Source: Brachypodius melanocephalos
Lineage: Eukaryota; Chordata; Aves; Passeriformes; Pycnonotidae
Length of the DNA stretch: 64,000 nucleotides
Assembly: GCA_013398615.1 (NCBI GenBank)
Contig: VZSR01003807.1
Location: 21,136,950-21,200,949, forward strand
Direction: 5' to 3'
The translations under genes were made by a program, and so were the position numbers. Positions 12,201 to 25,071 of the stretch are shown here, one piece after another. Positions within the stretch are counted from its first letter, which is position 1; each line of letters opens with the position of its first letter. Below the pieces are notes generated by a model. The model was not told the origin of the DNA. It did not search any database and saw nothing but the letters and a program-made list of their open reading frames with translations.

Positions 12201-14288
12201 TACTTTTACTAAAAATAATTAATATTTTTTAGGATAAGTAATTAACTTTCATTCTTCTGGGTTTATGCTGGTAGCCTCTGAGGAAATGTGAAGCCTTCTT
12301 TTTTCTATGTAATAAGTAAGTAACTGGCGGTATGATACTGGGTCATTGGATGCTAACTCACTTTTTGAGAGGGATTCTTGGGCTTCTGTTCATTTTTAAG
12401 GTGAAAGATTCACATATGTTTTACAGAAGTGTAGGTTAGAAAAAGGCATGCACTAGAATAATTTCTTATGAGCATCCTAATTAGATCAGGAAGAATGACT
12501 GTGTGCCTAGTTTAATTGTTACAGTATTTATTTTGAAAACAGCCTGTGCCATTATTTTTATCTAGCACTATGGAGACAACCTTCAAAACATAACTGTGTG
12601 TCTTACACATTGCTTAAACAGATCAAACCCTTTGTACTTCCTATGTGCTTGCTGCCAACATGTGGGTTAAGGACAGAAAATGCTTTTCCAGAAATTATGG
12701 GTCTTTCCAAACAGATCTTATCAATGTCTCAAGTTATATTTTGAAGGACACTTTGAACCTTGATGCATCCTCCTTTATTGCTTGTCTTATTTTGGAATCA
12801 TTTATTCCACACACGTCTTCAAAGTTCTTTTTTAACACTTACAGCACTCTTTTTATTTTCTTGTTTTTCTGCCTGCATCACTAATTTTTTAATATGTTTA
12901 TCCTTTTTCCTATCACATCTTCACTTCCTAAAATTGTCACAAAAATCTGTATTTAGCCTACAGCTTTGTAGAGAGGCTCATGCCTGTCTTAGTGTTCTGG
13001 ATATTGATGAATCCAGTTTCCCACTTAGGGCTAGACCAACCAGGAACTTAAACTGATGGAAATTACTTCCCCCTCCTCATCGCTCAAATCTTTTATTCTT
13101 CCTAGATTTTTTACCACATTATTTTCCCTTACATCACCGGGGTTCATAAATCAGGAATAACTTTCATCTTCAACAAATGCAAAGAACCACTTGAGTGAAG
13201 CAGGAAACTTAACTTTTCGTAGAACAGGAGTATATTTTTTTAAATTCTTGAGATTGAAACTGACAAACTGAGCTGGGAATCTCATGATCATGGCTTGCTT
13301 CCCCAGGTAAATTTATTCATTGTTAGTCCCAGAACCACACCAGAATCAAGCTACACTTCATGTATCCCACAGTCACCTTTTTTTTTTTTCTTTTCCTTAA
13401 CAACAGGCAATACGCAAATAATTTATCAGGATTAATCTGGAATGAAATGCCTCGATGCACAGCCTAGGTGCAATGCAGTTATTTTGGGGAAGCAGGAGTT
13501 ATTTACCACCATCAGCAGCAGTACAGCCATTCTATATTACATCAGCATTTTTAGGCCCTCCCAAAGAAAGAATCCTTCATTATTGCATTATTTTTATTAA
13601 TATTTCTTTGAATTTGTTTTTGTAGTAATAGTTGGCCACAGGATTACCTGACAACAACACAGTGAGAGTAAATTCTGCTGAAGGGCAAGTATATTTTATA
13701 GCTATTATTGCTTTAATTAACTATGCAGAATGACAAAATAGAATGTTTTGTAAAATAAAGACTTAGAAGCTACGTTTTTGAAAATATTGTGAGTCATTCT
13801 CTAATGTGCAAATTGCTCTTTTCCTTCTTAGCTTCAGGCCTGAAAAGCAGTTGAACATTTGTTAAAACAATTGTCTACCCTTATTACTGGATTATCAAAT
13901 TGTGCTTTTCTTATTTTGTACTACAGGGTTTTTTTGCAATGCAAATGATTCTAAAGGATTTCAGAAAAAAAAGTGAAATTAAGTAATTAACCTGATCAGA
14001 CATTGGGGATACATAGAGATAGTCAAATTAGCTGGGTTTTAATTACACTGCTTTGCTTCTTAAAACCAAATTTCAGAATGCTTTTGAAGGCTTCTTTAAA
14101 TTCATCTCTGTAATTCAACAACCCCCCTGTTATCAGCAGAGACTCCCATTACACGCTTTGTGACTCCATGGAGAACTTACCAGGTCTGCACAGGAAGCTG
14201 CTGTAACAAGTGGAGCTGCTTTCACCAGCCAAGCAGGGATGGGCAGTGAGATCTTGTGGTGAGGGCACTGGAGTGGGGGCCTGGGGGG
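9241..14288. other. intergenic, no gene seen
   Basis: This is sequence upstream of RNF217. The first kilobase (about 9.4-10.1 kb) is moderately GC-rich and holds scattered short open frames on both strands, none recognisable. A TTTCTTGCAG acceptor-like site ends near 10061. A perfect hairpin lies at 10.1 kb. From 11.1 kb onward the sequence is AT-rich, without open frames of note or recognised repeats. The parts near 11.45 kb (ATTAATTAT next to a CAGCTG-like E-box) and 13.5-14.1 kb look like non-repetitive DNA that could be conserved non-coding sequence. This cannot be judged without alignment. Confidence 0.6.
10108..10140. repeat. perfect 14-bp inverted repeat (hairpin)
   Basis: The arm CTAGTTAGACATTG (10108-10121) is followed by the loop TTGTG and its exact reverse complement CAATGTCTAACTAG (10127-10140). 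The left arm also overlaps a second palindrome, CAATGTCTA-GT-TAGACATTG (10102-10121). The word TTGTGCAATGTCTA is repeated directly at about 10097 and 10123. The arrangement looks like a small local duplication plus inversion. Confidence 0.85.
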
Positions 14289-14495
14289 CCCCTTTTCTAA
14301 TCTCAGCTCTGTTACTGACCAGTCGTGTGACCTTGGATGAGATACTCCTATGTCTCTGTTTCCCCTTTTACCCTTTGCCTGTCTCCATTATTTAGACTGT
14401 AAGCCGTGTGTGACAAGGAGTGTTGGCAGCTGCAGCACTGTGTGACCCAGTGAATCCCCTGGGCTTGGCTGATCCTTGAGGTACTACTATATCAC
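14289..14495 (+). repeat. ancient MIR-type SINE (amniote)
   Basis: The sequence follows the amniote MIR-like SINE pattern through most of its length: TTCTAATCTCAGCTCTGTTA, then TGTGACCTTGGATGAG, then a CTCTGTTTCCCC box, then ATTTAGACTGTAAGC. The tail is shared with L2/CR1-like LINEs: GGCTTGGCTGATCCTTGAGG and TACTACTATATCAC. It is clearly diverged but collinear, so it is an old insertion kept since before birds diversified. The orientation is plus. I identified it from remembered consensus words, so the exact family name is open. Confidence 0.75.
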
Positions 14496-15891
14496 AGACA
14501 AAACACAGTCATTTCCTCATCCAGAGTGCCACATGAAATTAGATCATTAATAGCCCATTTCATAGTTAAAAGTAAAATTACATGTGTTCAGATGCTTCTC
14601 TCTATTTTTAATTCATTTGACTGCGGAACACTACATTCATAAGAATGTTTCTGCTGGGCTGTAGTCATTACTGAATAGCACTCTGTGCCCTGTGAGGGTT
14701 TTATTTGCATAAGCTAACACCAGGAGCTTATCCCACCCTCAGCCTCATGCTCTCTTTGTGTAAGAACACAGGGATCTAAACATTTTCGCTTGCTCAGATC
14801 ATGTGTCCAGATTTCCTGTGGGATTTTACCTAGTATACCAAAACAGGTATTTAGTAGGATATGCATGACAGTTACACCAAGGAAAGAAAGGCCAGAATAA
14901 AACCTCATTCACTAGCAGAATCAAAATACTGTAATTTCTCTCTATAAATTCATTACTACCGTAAGAAGTAATGTCTGATTACACTCAGTAAGTCATTCTG
15001 CAGAGTGAGATGATACTGGTTTCATAACATCACAGGTCAAAATACAGGTTTATTTTATGGTTCTGTCCCTAATTTGCAAGTCCCTGTGCTTTCCAGCCTG
15101 TAAAGCTGGCTTCAATGTGGAGTTGCCATGATAAGAAAGTCTTCTCAACTGGATGGAAAAAAGGAGTCTGAATTATGACTCTGCAAAATTAAAGTGGTGA
15201 TATATTGATTATACGCTCAATTGATTATTCTATAGATAGATTGACTGCAGTGGGGATTGAGAAGCATCAAAAATGGAAAACAGGCAAGACAGCAAATTGC
15301 CTTAACAAAACTTAATACTGAACTTGCTGCTACACAGATCTGGTGTGTGACACAACACAATGTCAGGAGCCATGTCTTTTCTGAAGGGCTGCTGAGACAC
15401 AGCAATGATTTCCTTGAAAGGTAATTTCAGTATTTTTGCCATGGACTGTTTGTTTTCATGGAGCATTCTTGGCTCTTCCACACTTAATCTAAAGGTTGAT
15501 TCTTAAAGCCTTCATTGCATACATTGAAAAAGAAGTTGTTGGTAAATGGCATGTATTTTACCTTAGGAATTGCTGCATACGTCTGAAAACCACACTCTTG
15601 TACATACGTGAGTAATGAGTCTACACACAACATCATCAATCTTTTTGCAAGTAGTACTCAGCAACCTTGAAAAAACTGTTCCTAGAAGTCTTTTCCTATA
15701 TTCTCTTATCTAACATGTCTTGTTTAAAAACAGGCCTAAATGATACTATCAGAAAGTGCCTATCTAAAACAGCCTACAGACTGCAATGGAAAGCTGTTTT
15801 GGAAGAAAAGTTCAGCTAGGAATCTGATAAATATAGGTGAAAAATGCTTTGCACTCTCCCTTCAGAAGTTGTTTCTTAGTAGCCATTTTAG

Positions 15892-15945
15892 ACACAATGT
15901 TAGTACATCATGCCCTTCCAACACAATGTTAGTACATCATGCCCT
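15892..15945. repeat. two identical 25-bp direct repeats, period 29
   Basis: The unit starts ACACAATGTTAGTACATC and ends ATGCCCT. It occurs at 15892-15916 and again, unchanged, at 15921-15945, separated by TCCA. Identity over all 25 bases implies a recent local duplication. Confidence 0.95.
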
Positions 15946-18412
15946 AACAACAAATTGTGTGGTTTGCAGATTAAGTCTTGGATGGAAATGTCAGAACAAT
16001 CTCTGGTGTAATAAAAGGGCATCAGTAAACTTCTTATCCTAGGGAGGCATGACTTGGGGGGAAAAAAATGCAATATTTGAAGATACTGCCTGGGCAGAAA
16101 AAATCCTTAGGCTGTCAGAGTGGAATCTGAGACTGCTGGCAAGCCAAACCTGTGGTGAAAGCCTTGCACTTAGTTTTGTCGTTCTGGTATGCTTATCAGC
16201 AACATTAAAAGAAAAAAAAAAAAGTCAGAAATGCCAAGCTATCACAGGAGCCTTCCCAAGGAGCCACTCAGGTGGCTGCCTGCTGGGAAATCAGCTGTTG
16301 TGATGGGTTCTTGTTACATGCATCTCTGTTTATGAGGACAAGAACCAAGCCTAACTTATTTGATGCAGCTGCGGAGCACCAAGATAAAAAGTGTTGATTT
16401 CGCTCTAAACCTCAGACAAATTTGAAGTAGGTTACTGGAGAAAATGATCACCATCATGTTCTTCAGTGCCAGTCATAAGTTTCACTTTTATATGAACAGT
16501 GGTAGATTTTATAAAGAAATAGTAAATATAATTGCAACAGTGTTCTTTCTATTAATTAGATCAGGAGGTATCTGGCTACTTATGATTGCTTGATTTAGTG
16601 TGATCTCACCTGCTACTTGGAGTGATTTGATCTGCTTATAAGATGAAATATGAAAGTAAAGAGGAGAGCAACTGTGTAGTTGCAATCAGATTTGGCTTTT
16701 AAGTTTTTGTCGCCTATAAACTTTTTGGCATGTAAAACAATGTAATGCTAGAAGACTACCGGTTAAGCAATTAATATGTGAAACTAATGAAATGCATTTA
16801 TTGAGTACTTCTTATTTTCCAGTGAAAACAATTATCTGTGGTTCCTTTGGGACACATCTATAAAGTAAATGGAATATTTTTTCAGCTAAGAACTGCTCTC
16901 AACACAGCACTAACAGCATGATTTTAGATCCGTGAAATAAAAATGATGCAATTCAGAGCTAGTAAAGGTTAACTGGTTTAGCTTGAACCAATGCCAATGA
17001 AAAAAATATCCAAAACAAGATGTGTTTATTTAAATGAATCAGGTAGCAGTGTATGTTAACATAATGTACTTCCAGATAGTGTCTTCTCAGCTTATTTAGT
17101 CACATCAATACAGTAAATTGGTCTAAAATGTCTAAAATTGACTAAGTATGCACATGTTGAATAATGGGTAAAGCATTTATCTTAATGTTGCATAATATTG
17201 TTTAAAGCACATTCCATTGCAACAGAAGTAGTATACGTGTAAAATAGATTAAAACACTGATAAGTTAATTCAAGAAGTAACTGTCAGTGGGGAAGAATCA
17301 TCAGGTGGGGCTGTTTTCAATAGAGTTCAATGGGGATTTGTGTGAGTCCTGGCATTGCTCAATAATTTCATGAGCAGGGAGAAAATATATAGAGTGACTA
17401 AAAGCTAGTGAGTAACAGTAAAAAAAAAAAGTACAGTTTTACAAAGGAGTTTAACTTGACTGTGTTAGTTGTGTTTCAGTAAAATGTCTTAGTATAATAA
17501 AAAATAAACTAGTATGTGTTTCAACCTACAAATCTAGTTTGTAACAAATATTGTAATGCCTAAAATCTTCAAGAATAAATGTTTTTCTAGAAATTATCTT
17601 TCCATCAAAGATATATCAAATGTATTCTGTATGTATTGAATAAGTAGAAAATGAGACTAAAATCTACCAGAGAAGTCCTTTTTTACTGTTTTTTTATGAA
17701 TTTGTTTGTTAACAGCAAAACTCCTGCACATTGATCAGAGCTGGTAAAAGCAGCTGAGTGATCAGGCATAGTGCTGCTACAGGAATCTGGACTTTTTCTG
17801 TGCAGCTGCCATGCATAAATTGGGGTCCCAGCTCTGCTGGAGCACTGGAACACACAGAAGTCTTACTGGGAACAATCACAGCAATTCCTGCAAACAAACC
17901 ATTAAGGAAGCTTTTTCCTGGTTAATAACTTCACTTGCAGTGCAATTTTTTTTTTCACTGAGAGTTATAGTGGTGAAAATTTTTTTGCTTTCACATTTGT
18001 GGATGCTAGCACAATTTCAGCTTGTGAATTTCTTCTAGGACATTTTGAAATCTTTATACCTTCATTAAGTACCAATGAGAAATTGAAAGTGAAGAATAAT
18101 AAAGCTTAATTTTTTCCCCATATTTTTTATAAATAATATATAAAGTGTGTGTGACAGAAAAGGATTACAGATGAATAGCACCACTTCCCCTGTAATCTTT
18201 ATCCTTTTCCTGACTAAGTGCTATCTGCTAATACAAATCCCCAAGATCCTGACCTTTCTTTTTTGCTTTCCTTCCCTGCAAGCAGGGTGGAGGAAATGAT
18301 TCCTGTCACGTAGCCAAAGGGGGGCATATTTACATGGCTCCACATGATGTGATGAGGGGATATCCTGTTGCAGAGAATTCAGGAGGGGAAACAAGTAGGT
18401 TACCAGTTCTGC

Positions 18413-18442
18413 TTTTTTTTTTTTTTCTTTTTTTTTTTTTCC
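18413..18442. repeat. T-rich low-complexity tract
   Basis: Two long T runs are separated by a single C. No retroposed sequence that would make this the tail of a processed copy on the minus strand is obvious next to it. Confidence 0.8.
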
Positions 18443-20989
18443 TTCTTGAAGCCCTGCCTCCACTCCTCTACAGGTTTGCTTCCTGAAAAGCCACTTCTGG
18501 GACTTTATCAGTACAGATCTCTTTGTTTCTCAGTTTGCCTTCTCCATTTTTGTACGTGGATATTTCCAGGACATTATTCTCCTCCCTGATATCTTGCTAT
18601 ATATTAAGTGGTGTGGTGTTATCTGCTATGGATTTTGTTTTCAGTACTTGTATTTTTCATTGTTCCTCCACTAATTATCTCTAAAGTTCTGCACAAGGTA
18701 AGGGACCACTGTAAGTGCTTTAATTCTGGTCTCTTTTGGGTTAGAGGAAAAAAGCCTTCACTACATAGAGGAGGATATTGTAATTTCAAATCATAAAGCA
18801 TTCAAATAGCTTTGGCTGTATCCTAGAGGAAATCAAACATTAAGGGTTTTTATTTTAAAATGCATTTAGTACATATGGACTTCTATAGTTAATATTTTCT
18901 AGGTTATATTATAAACAATATATGAAAACTTGGTGTGAGAGCTTTTCTTTGCCTATGCTAAATTCAACAAGGCTGAATTCCTTTTCCTACTGACTTGGAG
19001 ATCCTGAAGAATCAAAGAACCAGTGAAATGCATCAGTTGCCTAGAAAAGAAACCTTTCATGAATGTGGAACCTGGTGTAAAATCAACATGGAGCTTATGC
19101 AAAAAAGCACTTTTATTAAATGCATGAGGCACTAAAAGCTAAAGAGTGATTGTTAAGAGAGCATGATGGATGTGAGTATCATTCTGCCATTTTGGACCAG
19201 GAAGATGCTCCTTTAAGGGCTAACCATGCCTTCAGCTGGCAGCCAGGTCACGTGTGTGTGCTGGATCTGATCAGAGATTAAGAACAAAAACACTTTTCCT
19301 GTGGTAGCATTAGTTTTGATCCACAGTGCTGTCCATTAAAAGCTTTAAGCTTTGGAAACGTTTGGATCCAGATCCAAATGATCCCCACTTCATGCCTCAG
19401 AGCCACCACTACTTTTGTACAACAGACCATAGACTATTTTAAAAAATGTCTGATTTCAGACAGGAGTTTTTCTAAACAGAAGGATTTTTATGTTTCATTC
19501 CAACCCCATAATTCTGCATACTTATTTTGGTCTGTCTCTCATCTTTCAGAAGTACATAGAAGAGACACAGTAGGCTTTCAGTGATCAAATAAAATTTACA
19601 AAGATCAAATCATGGTGATATGTTTTGCCTTTTGCCAGTCTCAGGATATGGAGTGTGAAATCCAATTTCCTAGTCTGGCATCTCCAGCATGGCACTAATT
19701 TAGAAACACAAAGGACTAATGATCTCATCATACCAGTCAAAGAGACTGTGCACCCACTGCATAATTTTTTTTAGTGATTTTCTTCTTTCCAGTAATACTG
19801 GAATTTATCCAGTGCCAAGAACATTTTTTACTTCCTTAGAGATGTTTGGGCTGAAAACCTGACATCTTGTGTTGGGGGGAAGAACTGCTAGGACAATGCT
19901 GTCAGGCAACAACCAAGTCAGACTTCCACAGTATAGATATGTACAACTCTTGAAATAGCAAGCTGTAGAATATAATAAACATTTTAGGAGAAAAAGCATT
20001 ATTTTTCATAAAAATAATAAAACTTCTCAGAGTAGGAAGAGCAAACATATAAAGATTTCTTATTCTGAAGTCCGACTCATTCACCTCTCTTCTTCAGAGT
20101 GCAACGTAAAACAATTTAGAAGTGGAAGTACAAGGAAGTACAAGTACAAGGAAGAAGGCAAGAAATATTCCATATATAAATATTCTTTGGGTTTTCCCTA
20201 CTTTATTGGGGAAACCCCCCAACAAAACACTAAATAAATTGAAATTCCTGGTGCAATTTTTTATTAACAGATCTTTATATCTCAGAAGGTGAAGGAACCA
20301 TGGAGATGAGGAGACAACTTAAAAAGACAAAAGATACAGTTCTAGTGCTGCCTTAGATTTTTAGAAGGGGTAAAACATCGGTATAATAATGCAATATCAA
20401 GTTTCAACTTTCATCCGATCAAGGTTTTCCCCCTTGCAGTTTACTTTCAACAAGTGTGTAGGGAATGGTGACCATCCCTAAAAGGCCTGAGTTGAATGAG
20501 AAGGTGGCAATATGAAAAAGTTCACCAAGGCTGCTCATAAAGACAGGACCTCCACTATTGGACCTGTGATTTGGGGAGGTTTTCCACATACCCCTGGGAC
20601 GTGGGGCCAGGGCTCTGTGGCTGCAGTGCCTGTGTGGCACCTGCCCAAGTGTGGGCCTTATCTTCCTCAGCGATGCCGTGACACAGCAGTGTCTGCACTG
20701 ACCCTGCTCCGGGGACAGGACATTGCAGGATACACCACCTACACGTAGTGGGATGAAAGTTGACAGCGAGTGCTGCTGATGTTTTAAAGTGAAATAGGTT
20801 TTGTCGTACAGATTTGCTCTGCTAAGCTCTGAAAAATGCAACTTTAGCATGTTTGACTGCTACTCTATGAGGCCATCAGTTTTAAAGAGGGTTTTATGAA
20901 GCCTTGATCTGGGCAAACATAGTTTTTAGATAGCTTCTGTCTAGTTTTAAGAAGGAAATAAAAACTACAAATAAAATAATAAAAATGGG

Positions 20990-21278
20990 CAATTATAAAA
21001 ACTCATAAGGATTTTATGTATGCGAGGTGAAGATTTAGGTTTGAATTTGACTGACAGGAAGAAAGGGAACTGTAGAATTCTAAGATGAATCATTGTCCAT
21101 TGTTCATCATAAAGTTTAATTTTCAAGTAGTTTAGCAATAATAAAAACCCTTAAGAATTTTGTATGTGAGGTGAAGATTTAGATTTGGTTTTGACTGACA
21201 GAAAGAGAGGGAATTTGGATTTCTAACATGAATCATTGTTCCTTGCTCATCATAGAATTTAATTTTCAAGTAATTTAG
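20990..21278. repeat. diverged tandem duplication, two copies of about 145 bp
   Basis: Copy 1 (20990-21135) and copy 2 (21136-21278) are collinear throughout. Both start CAATxATAAAAAC. Both contain GAGGTGAAGATTTAG, TTTGACTGACAG, ATGAATCATTGT, TTTAATTTTCAAGTA and end with TTTAG. Differences are scattered substitutions and small indels, so the duplication is not recent. The minus-strand open frame covering copy 2 is not conserved in copy 1 and is not a gene. Confidence 0.92.
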
Positions 21279-23608
21279 CCTCAGATTACCGGAAACAATT
21301 TCTGGTTCCACTCTAGATAATGTCGATGAGACAGCTGTAGATTTAAGAGTCATTAAAGAATTCTTATTCATAAAAGTATGCACTTACCTTTAACCACATA
21401 TTTAACTCTTATTGAAGCTAATGGGGTTTAAAAATGTTCTTCATTCCTTTCCTTTTGCTTTCAATGGAACTTCAACATTTTCTTCAACTCTAGATTCCCT
21501 TTAATACTTTTCTTAACTGGAGACTTTCCCACCTTCCTGCTTTGAAGGGTCAGCTTCTTGGAAGACTCATTTCTTTTGGCAGGTGCCAGCCTCCCTGGTA
21601 CAGGGAAGGGCAGAGAGAGCCAGGATCTAAATGGGAAGCAGGGCAAGGCTCTACCAGCTCCCTCTACTGTGTAATGGCACATACACATGGGCACCACAGG
21701 CTCTGCTGTGTGCCTCTGTAGCGGATGGTCTGGAGGCTCCCTGGTAAATCCACTTCTGAATTCCTGCTCATGCGATACAGGAGACAAGTACTTCACCTTG
21801 TTTTTCCTGCTGCAGGTAAAATTGAGGAGAGTTTTCCCTGAGTTTCTACAGATCTGGCAAGAGGGGGGTGGTTTCTGTTTTTATTTTTCTGGCATAAATA
21901 CATTTTGCAATGAAGTATCAGTTAGGATAGATGATTTCAGTCATTTGTCCTCAGGATTCCTTTAGCCTTGATGTATTTTCTGCTCTGTGGGGGATTTTCC
22001 ACTTCATACATCCAGCAAAACATCCCCAAAAGTACACAAGAGGGTAATACCTTAATACTTCGTTTTAGAAGATTTTATAAAGAACCATAATGATGATTAT
22101 AGCTTACTATTTTATTTAAAGGAGAAGCTCCATTCAGGGACAAAGAAAACAATGAGTTTAACAGAGCTAGTCAAATGACTTTCCAGGAACATTAGCATCA
22201 GTGGAGGCCCCGAGTGTCTGAAACTTCAAAACATTTGGCTTCTCTGTGTTTATTTGGTGACAGCAATGTTGAACCCCTTTGCAAAATTATTTGGAAGAGA
22301 CTTAGCAGTGAATAATCTGTGTTTTCTTTCAGTTTTTCCATTCTCTATGAAATTCAGTAAAGCTCCTAAACTTAGGCGTGGTGTAGTTCTACCCACAGAA
22401 TAAGAAAAAAAGTAGGCTAATAGTAAATATGCCTAAATATATTTGGAATATAAGGCCAAGATGGAGACCCATGGGGTCGTCAAGGAGAAGCATAGGTAAA
22501 TGGATTTTATCTACTTCTCTGTAGAACAATAAAGAAATTATTTCTTTCTTGCTAAACAGAAATCAAACAAGCATGTTTGCCTAAGTTTGTATTTATCAAA
22601 TAACTAGTGTGTCTTTTAAATTAATTTTTAATTTATCACTACATCACTGGAAGGAAAGAACATAGTTTAATTTAATTTTTCTTTGCTAGCCAGTAGATAT
22701 GTCCTGATTTGTTGTCTTAAAACCTGGAAAGGAAGAGATATAATAGTACAGTTCTTAATTATAATATTACTTAAGCATTTGAGAGAGCTTAACTTACTAA
22801 TTGAGTCCAAGAGTTAGAGCTGTGCCGTGTTTCAATTTGTACCAGTATTATAGATATCCGAAGGACACTAGTTCCAATGCCTCAAATAATTTTTGCTAAG
22901 CTCTGCTGTTATTTTATTTAGAAATTAACTTTAAAATGGCTTTGTAATTCAAAGTTTTGGCAAGACTTTTAACGTAATCACTGTCAAGTAAACCCCAAAC
23001 TGTTTTATGAACTTATGCAAATGGAGTCATCCATGTCCCATGTCTACCTGGGTACAAGCATCTGTGTCTGTCCTGCCATCTTTATGCTGCATTAAAATGT
23101 CCAGTTTGTATTGCAGTGCTGTAGTGGCTAACCAATGTTCCCCTCAGCCTGGTTCAAAATATCCCTGTATGGGAAAACACTTGTCTGCACTGGAAACAGC
23201 CCATACCTGAATGTGCCACTTACAGAACTGGCTCTGCTTGTCCTCTGGCAGTACCAGCCTGTCTTGGCACTGGTAGAAGTAACTTGGGGTCTCAGGAGTT
23301 TTTCTCAGGCCTTGTTTGTGCTGCCACATGGTGAGTGCTTGCTTTGCACACCAAGCTGTTCCCTTCAAAATCCAGGGACCAGAGAACTGTGGAGTCCCTC
23401 TCTTGTTTCCCAGGGACCCTACCTTGTACCACACCTAAAAGTATACCCATTCCTGGACCAGCAGAGCTGACCAGAGCCAGGAACATGACTCTGAACACCT
23501 CCCTTGGGTTTATGGGCAGGGTAAGCGTAGGATGGCTAGGACTCTGAGCAGAAGTCCTCAAGAAGCCAGTCAGGGGACAAATGCTGTGCACTATTTCTGG
23601 CAAGAGAC
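21279..23608. other. intergenic, no gene seen
   Basis: This is mostly AT-rich sequence, with a somewhat GC-richer patch near 21.5-21.8 kb and another at 23.0-23.6 kb. Several overlapping short frames occur on both strands in those patches. None has a recognisable domain. Confidence 0.55.
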
Positions 23609-23665
23609 TGTTGTGGTTTAACCCCAGCCAGCAACTAAGCACTACACAGCCACTCACTCACTCCC
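23609..23665 (-). mobile_element. fragment of an avian endogenous-retrovirus LTR (3' end)
   Basis: The plus strand reads TGTTGTGGTTTAACCCCAGC, then CAACTAAGCAC and CACTCACTCACTCCCT. This is the reverse complement of the 3' terminus of a widespread bird LTR family that ends with GGGGTTAAACCACGACA. Similarity stops after about 57 bases. Only the terminus is present, with no internal region. Confidence 0.75.
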
Positions 23666-24218
23666 TGTCCTTGTTACTCAGTTCCCAAAATAAATTTGTT
23701 CTTTTCTCCCACAGAGGCTGAGGTGAAGAAGATGTCCCTGATGCTGCAGAGAGGAGCCTCCCTGCAGGCTCTGTGCCTCAAAGCCGTGCAGAAGTCATAG
23801 CAGCTGCTTTTGACAAAAGAGTTCCTGAGTAACTCTAGAATAGCCTGAAGCAGATCATTGCACAAGAAAATAGAGCAGGCCTTAGGCTTAGCTCCCTTTC
23901 CAGGCTTGGGCCCCTGAAGAAGCCTCATTTAGCTGCAGGGACAGTATAATCCTCTTCTCCAACCCACCCAGCCAGACTCCAGGAGATGTGGGTGAGTTCT
24001 GCCTTGGCATCCACACCCCTCAGCTGCCTCCAGCAGCACCACAGGGTCCACTAAGAAAACCAGCACCTGTTACTCCTCCTTAAGGACCTCCTCAACCCAC
24101 TGTGTCTTTATTCTGGTCCAGTAGGGGAACCCTCCATTGCACAGAGTGTTTAGAGGGATACCAAAGCAAGGGTTCTGCTCTCTCTTTCAACAGTGTTTAG
24201 GGAACCAAAAAAAAAAAA

Positions 24219-25071
24219 TCTAAGTTTTGCTGATGACACAATTTGAAATTGGAAGAAACTGTTGACTATCTCAAGGGCCCTGTGGAGATATCGCTACAAA
24301 TTAAAGAGATGGACAGTCACCAACTGCATGAAGTTTAACAAGGGCAAATGCTGGATTCTGCTTTTGGGAAGGGGTGGCCCTGGCTGGTGTTATAGACTAG
24401 GGAATGAGAGGCTGGAGAGCAGCCCTGTAGAAAGAGACCTGGTCAATGGCAAGCTGAGCATGAGTCAGCAGTGCTCTGGCAGCCAGGAGAGCCAACCCTG
24501 TCCTGGGGTGCATCAGGCACAGCATCACCAGCCAGGCAAGGGAGGGGATTGTCCTGCTCTGCTCCCAGCTGGGGCAGCCTCACCTTGAACATTGTGTGCA
24601 GTTTGGGGTGCCACAACATAACAAAGACATTAAGCTATTAGAGAGTGTCCAAAGAAGGGCCATGAGGAAGGTGAAGGGCCTTGAGGGGAAGCCTTATGAG
24701 GACTGAACTTGATCTGTTCAGTCTGGAGAAGAGGAGACTGAAGGGAGACCTCATTACAGTCTTCAACTTCCTCATGAGAGGAAGCAGATGGGCAAGTGCT
24801 AATCTCTTCGCTCTCACGACCAGTGACAGGACTTGAGGAAATGGCATGAAGCTGAGCTAGGGAAGGCTTAGACTGGGTATCAGGAAAAGGTTTTGCACTG
24901 GAACAGGCTCTCCAGGGAAATAATCACAGCACCAAACGTGACAGAGATCAAGAAGCGCTTGAACAATGCTCTCAAGCACATGGTGTGATTCTTGGGGTGT
25001 CCTGAGCAGGTCCAGGAGTTGGACTTGATGATCCTGATAGGTCTCTTCCAACTGAGTGTATTCCAAATGCT
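24219..25071 (+). mobile_element. CR1 LINE, 3' part (5'-truncated, decayed)
   Basis: This is the 3' end of an avian CR1 non-LTR retrotransposon in plus orientation. It covers the C-terminal part of the reverse-transcriptase ORF and the start of the 3' UTR. Landmarks include TTTGCTGATGACACAA (the F-A-D-D-T motif), AAGTTTAACAAGGGCAA, GAGTCAGCAGTGCTCTG, GTCCAAAGAAGGGCCATGAG, AAGAGGAGACTGAAGGGAGA, GGAACAGGCTCTCCAGGG and GGACTTGATGATCCTGAT followed by TCTTCCAACT. Translation 24262-24588 retains MKFNKGKC, YRLGNERLES and LSMSQQC, but is broken by frameshifts and stops elsewhere. The usual terminal octamer repeats (ATTCTATG) are missing. This is a dead, old copy. It is diagnostic of a bird, or at least an archosaur, genome. 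Confidence 0.95.

Larger units (their letters stand above)
14496..20989. other. intergenic, no gene seen
   Basis: This is AT-rich unique sequence. It contains one small duplication at 15.9 kb and a T-rich tract at 18.4 kb. Open frames on both strands are short and carry no motif I recognise. Confidence 0.6.

Noticed and set aside
20419..20850. Minus-strand frame of 143 codons in a GC-richer patch
   Set aside because: No motif, and an overlapping plus-strand frame of similar length. It is probably due to local base composition.
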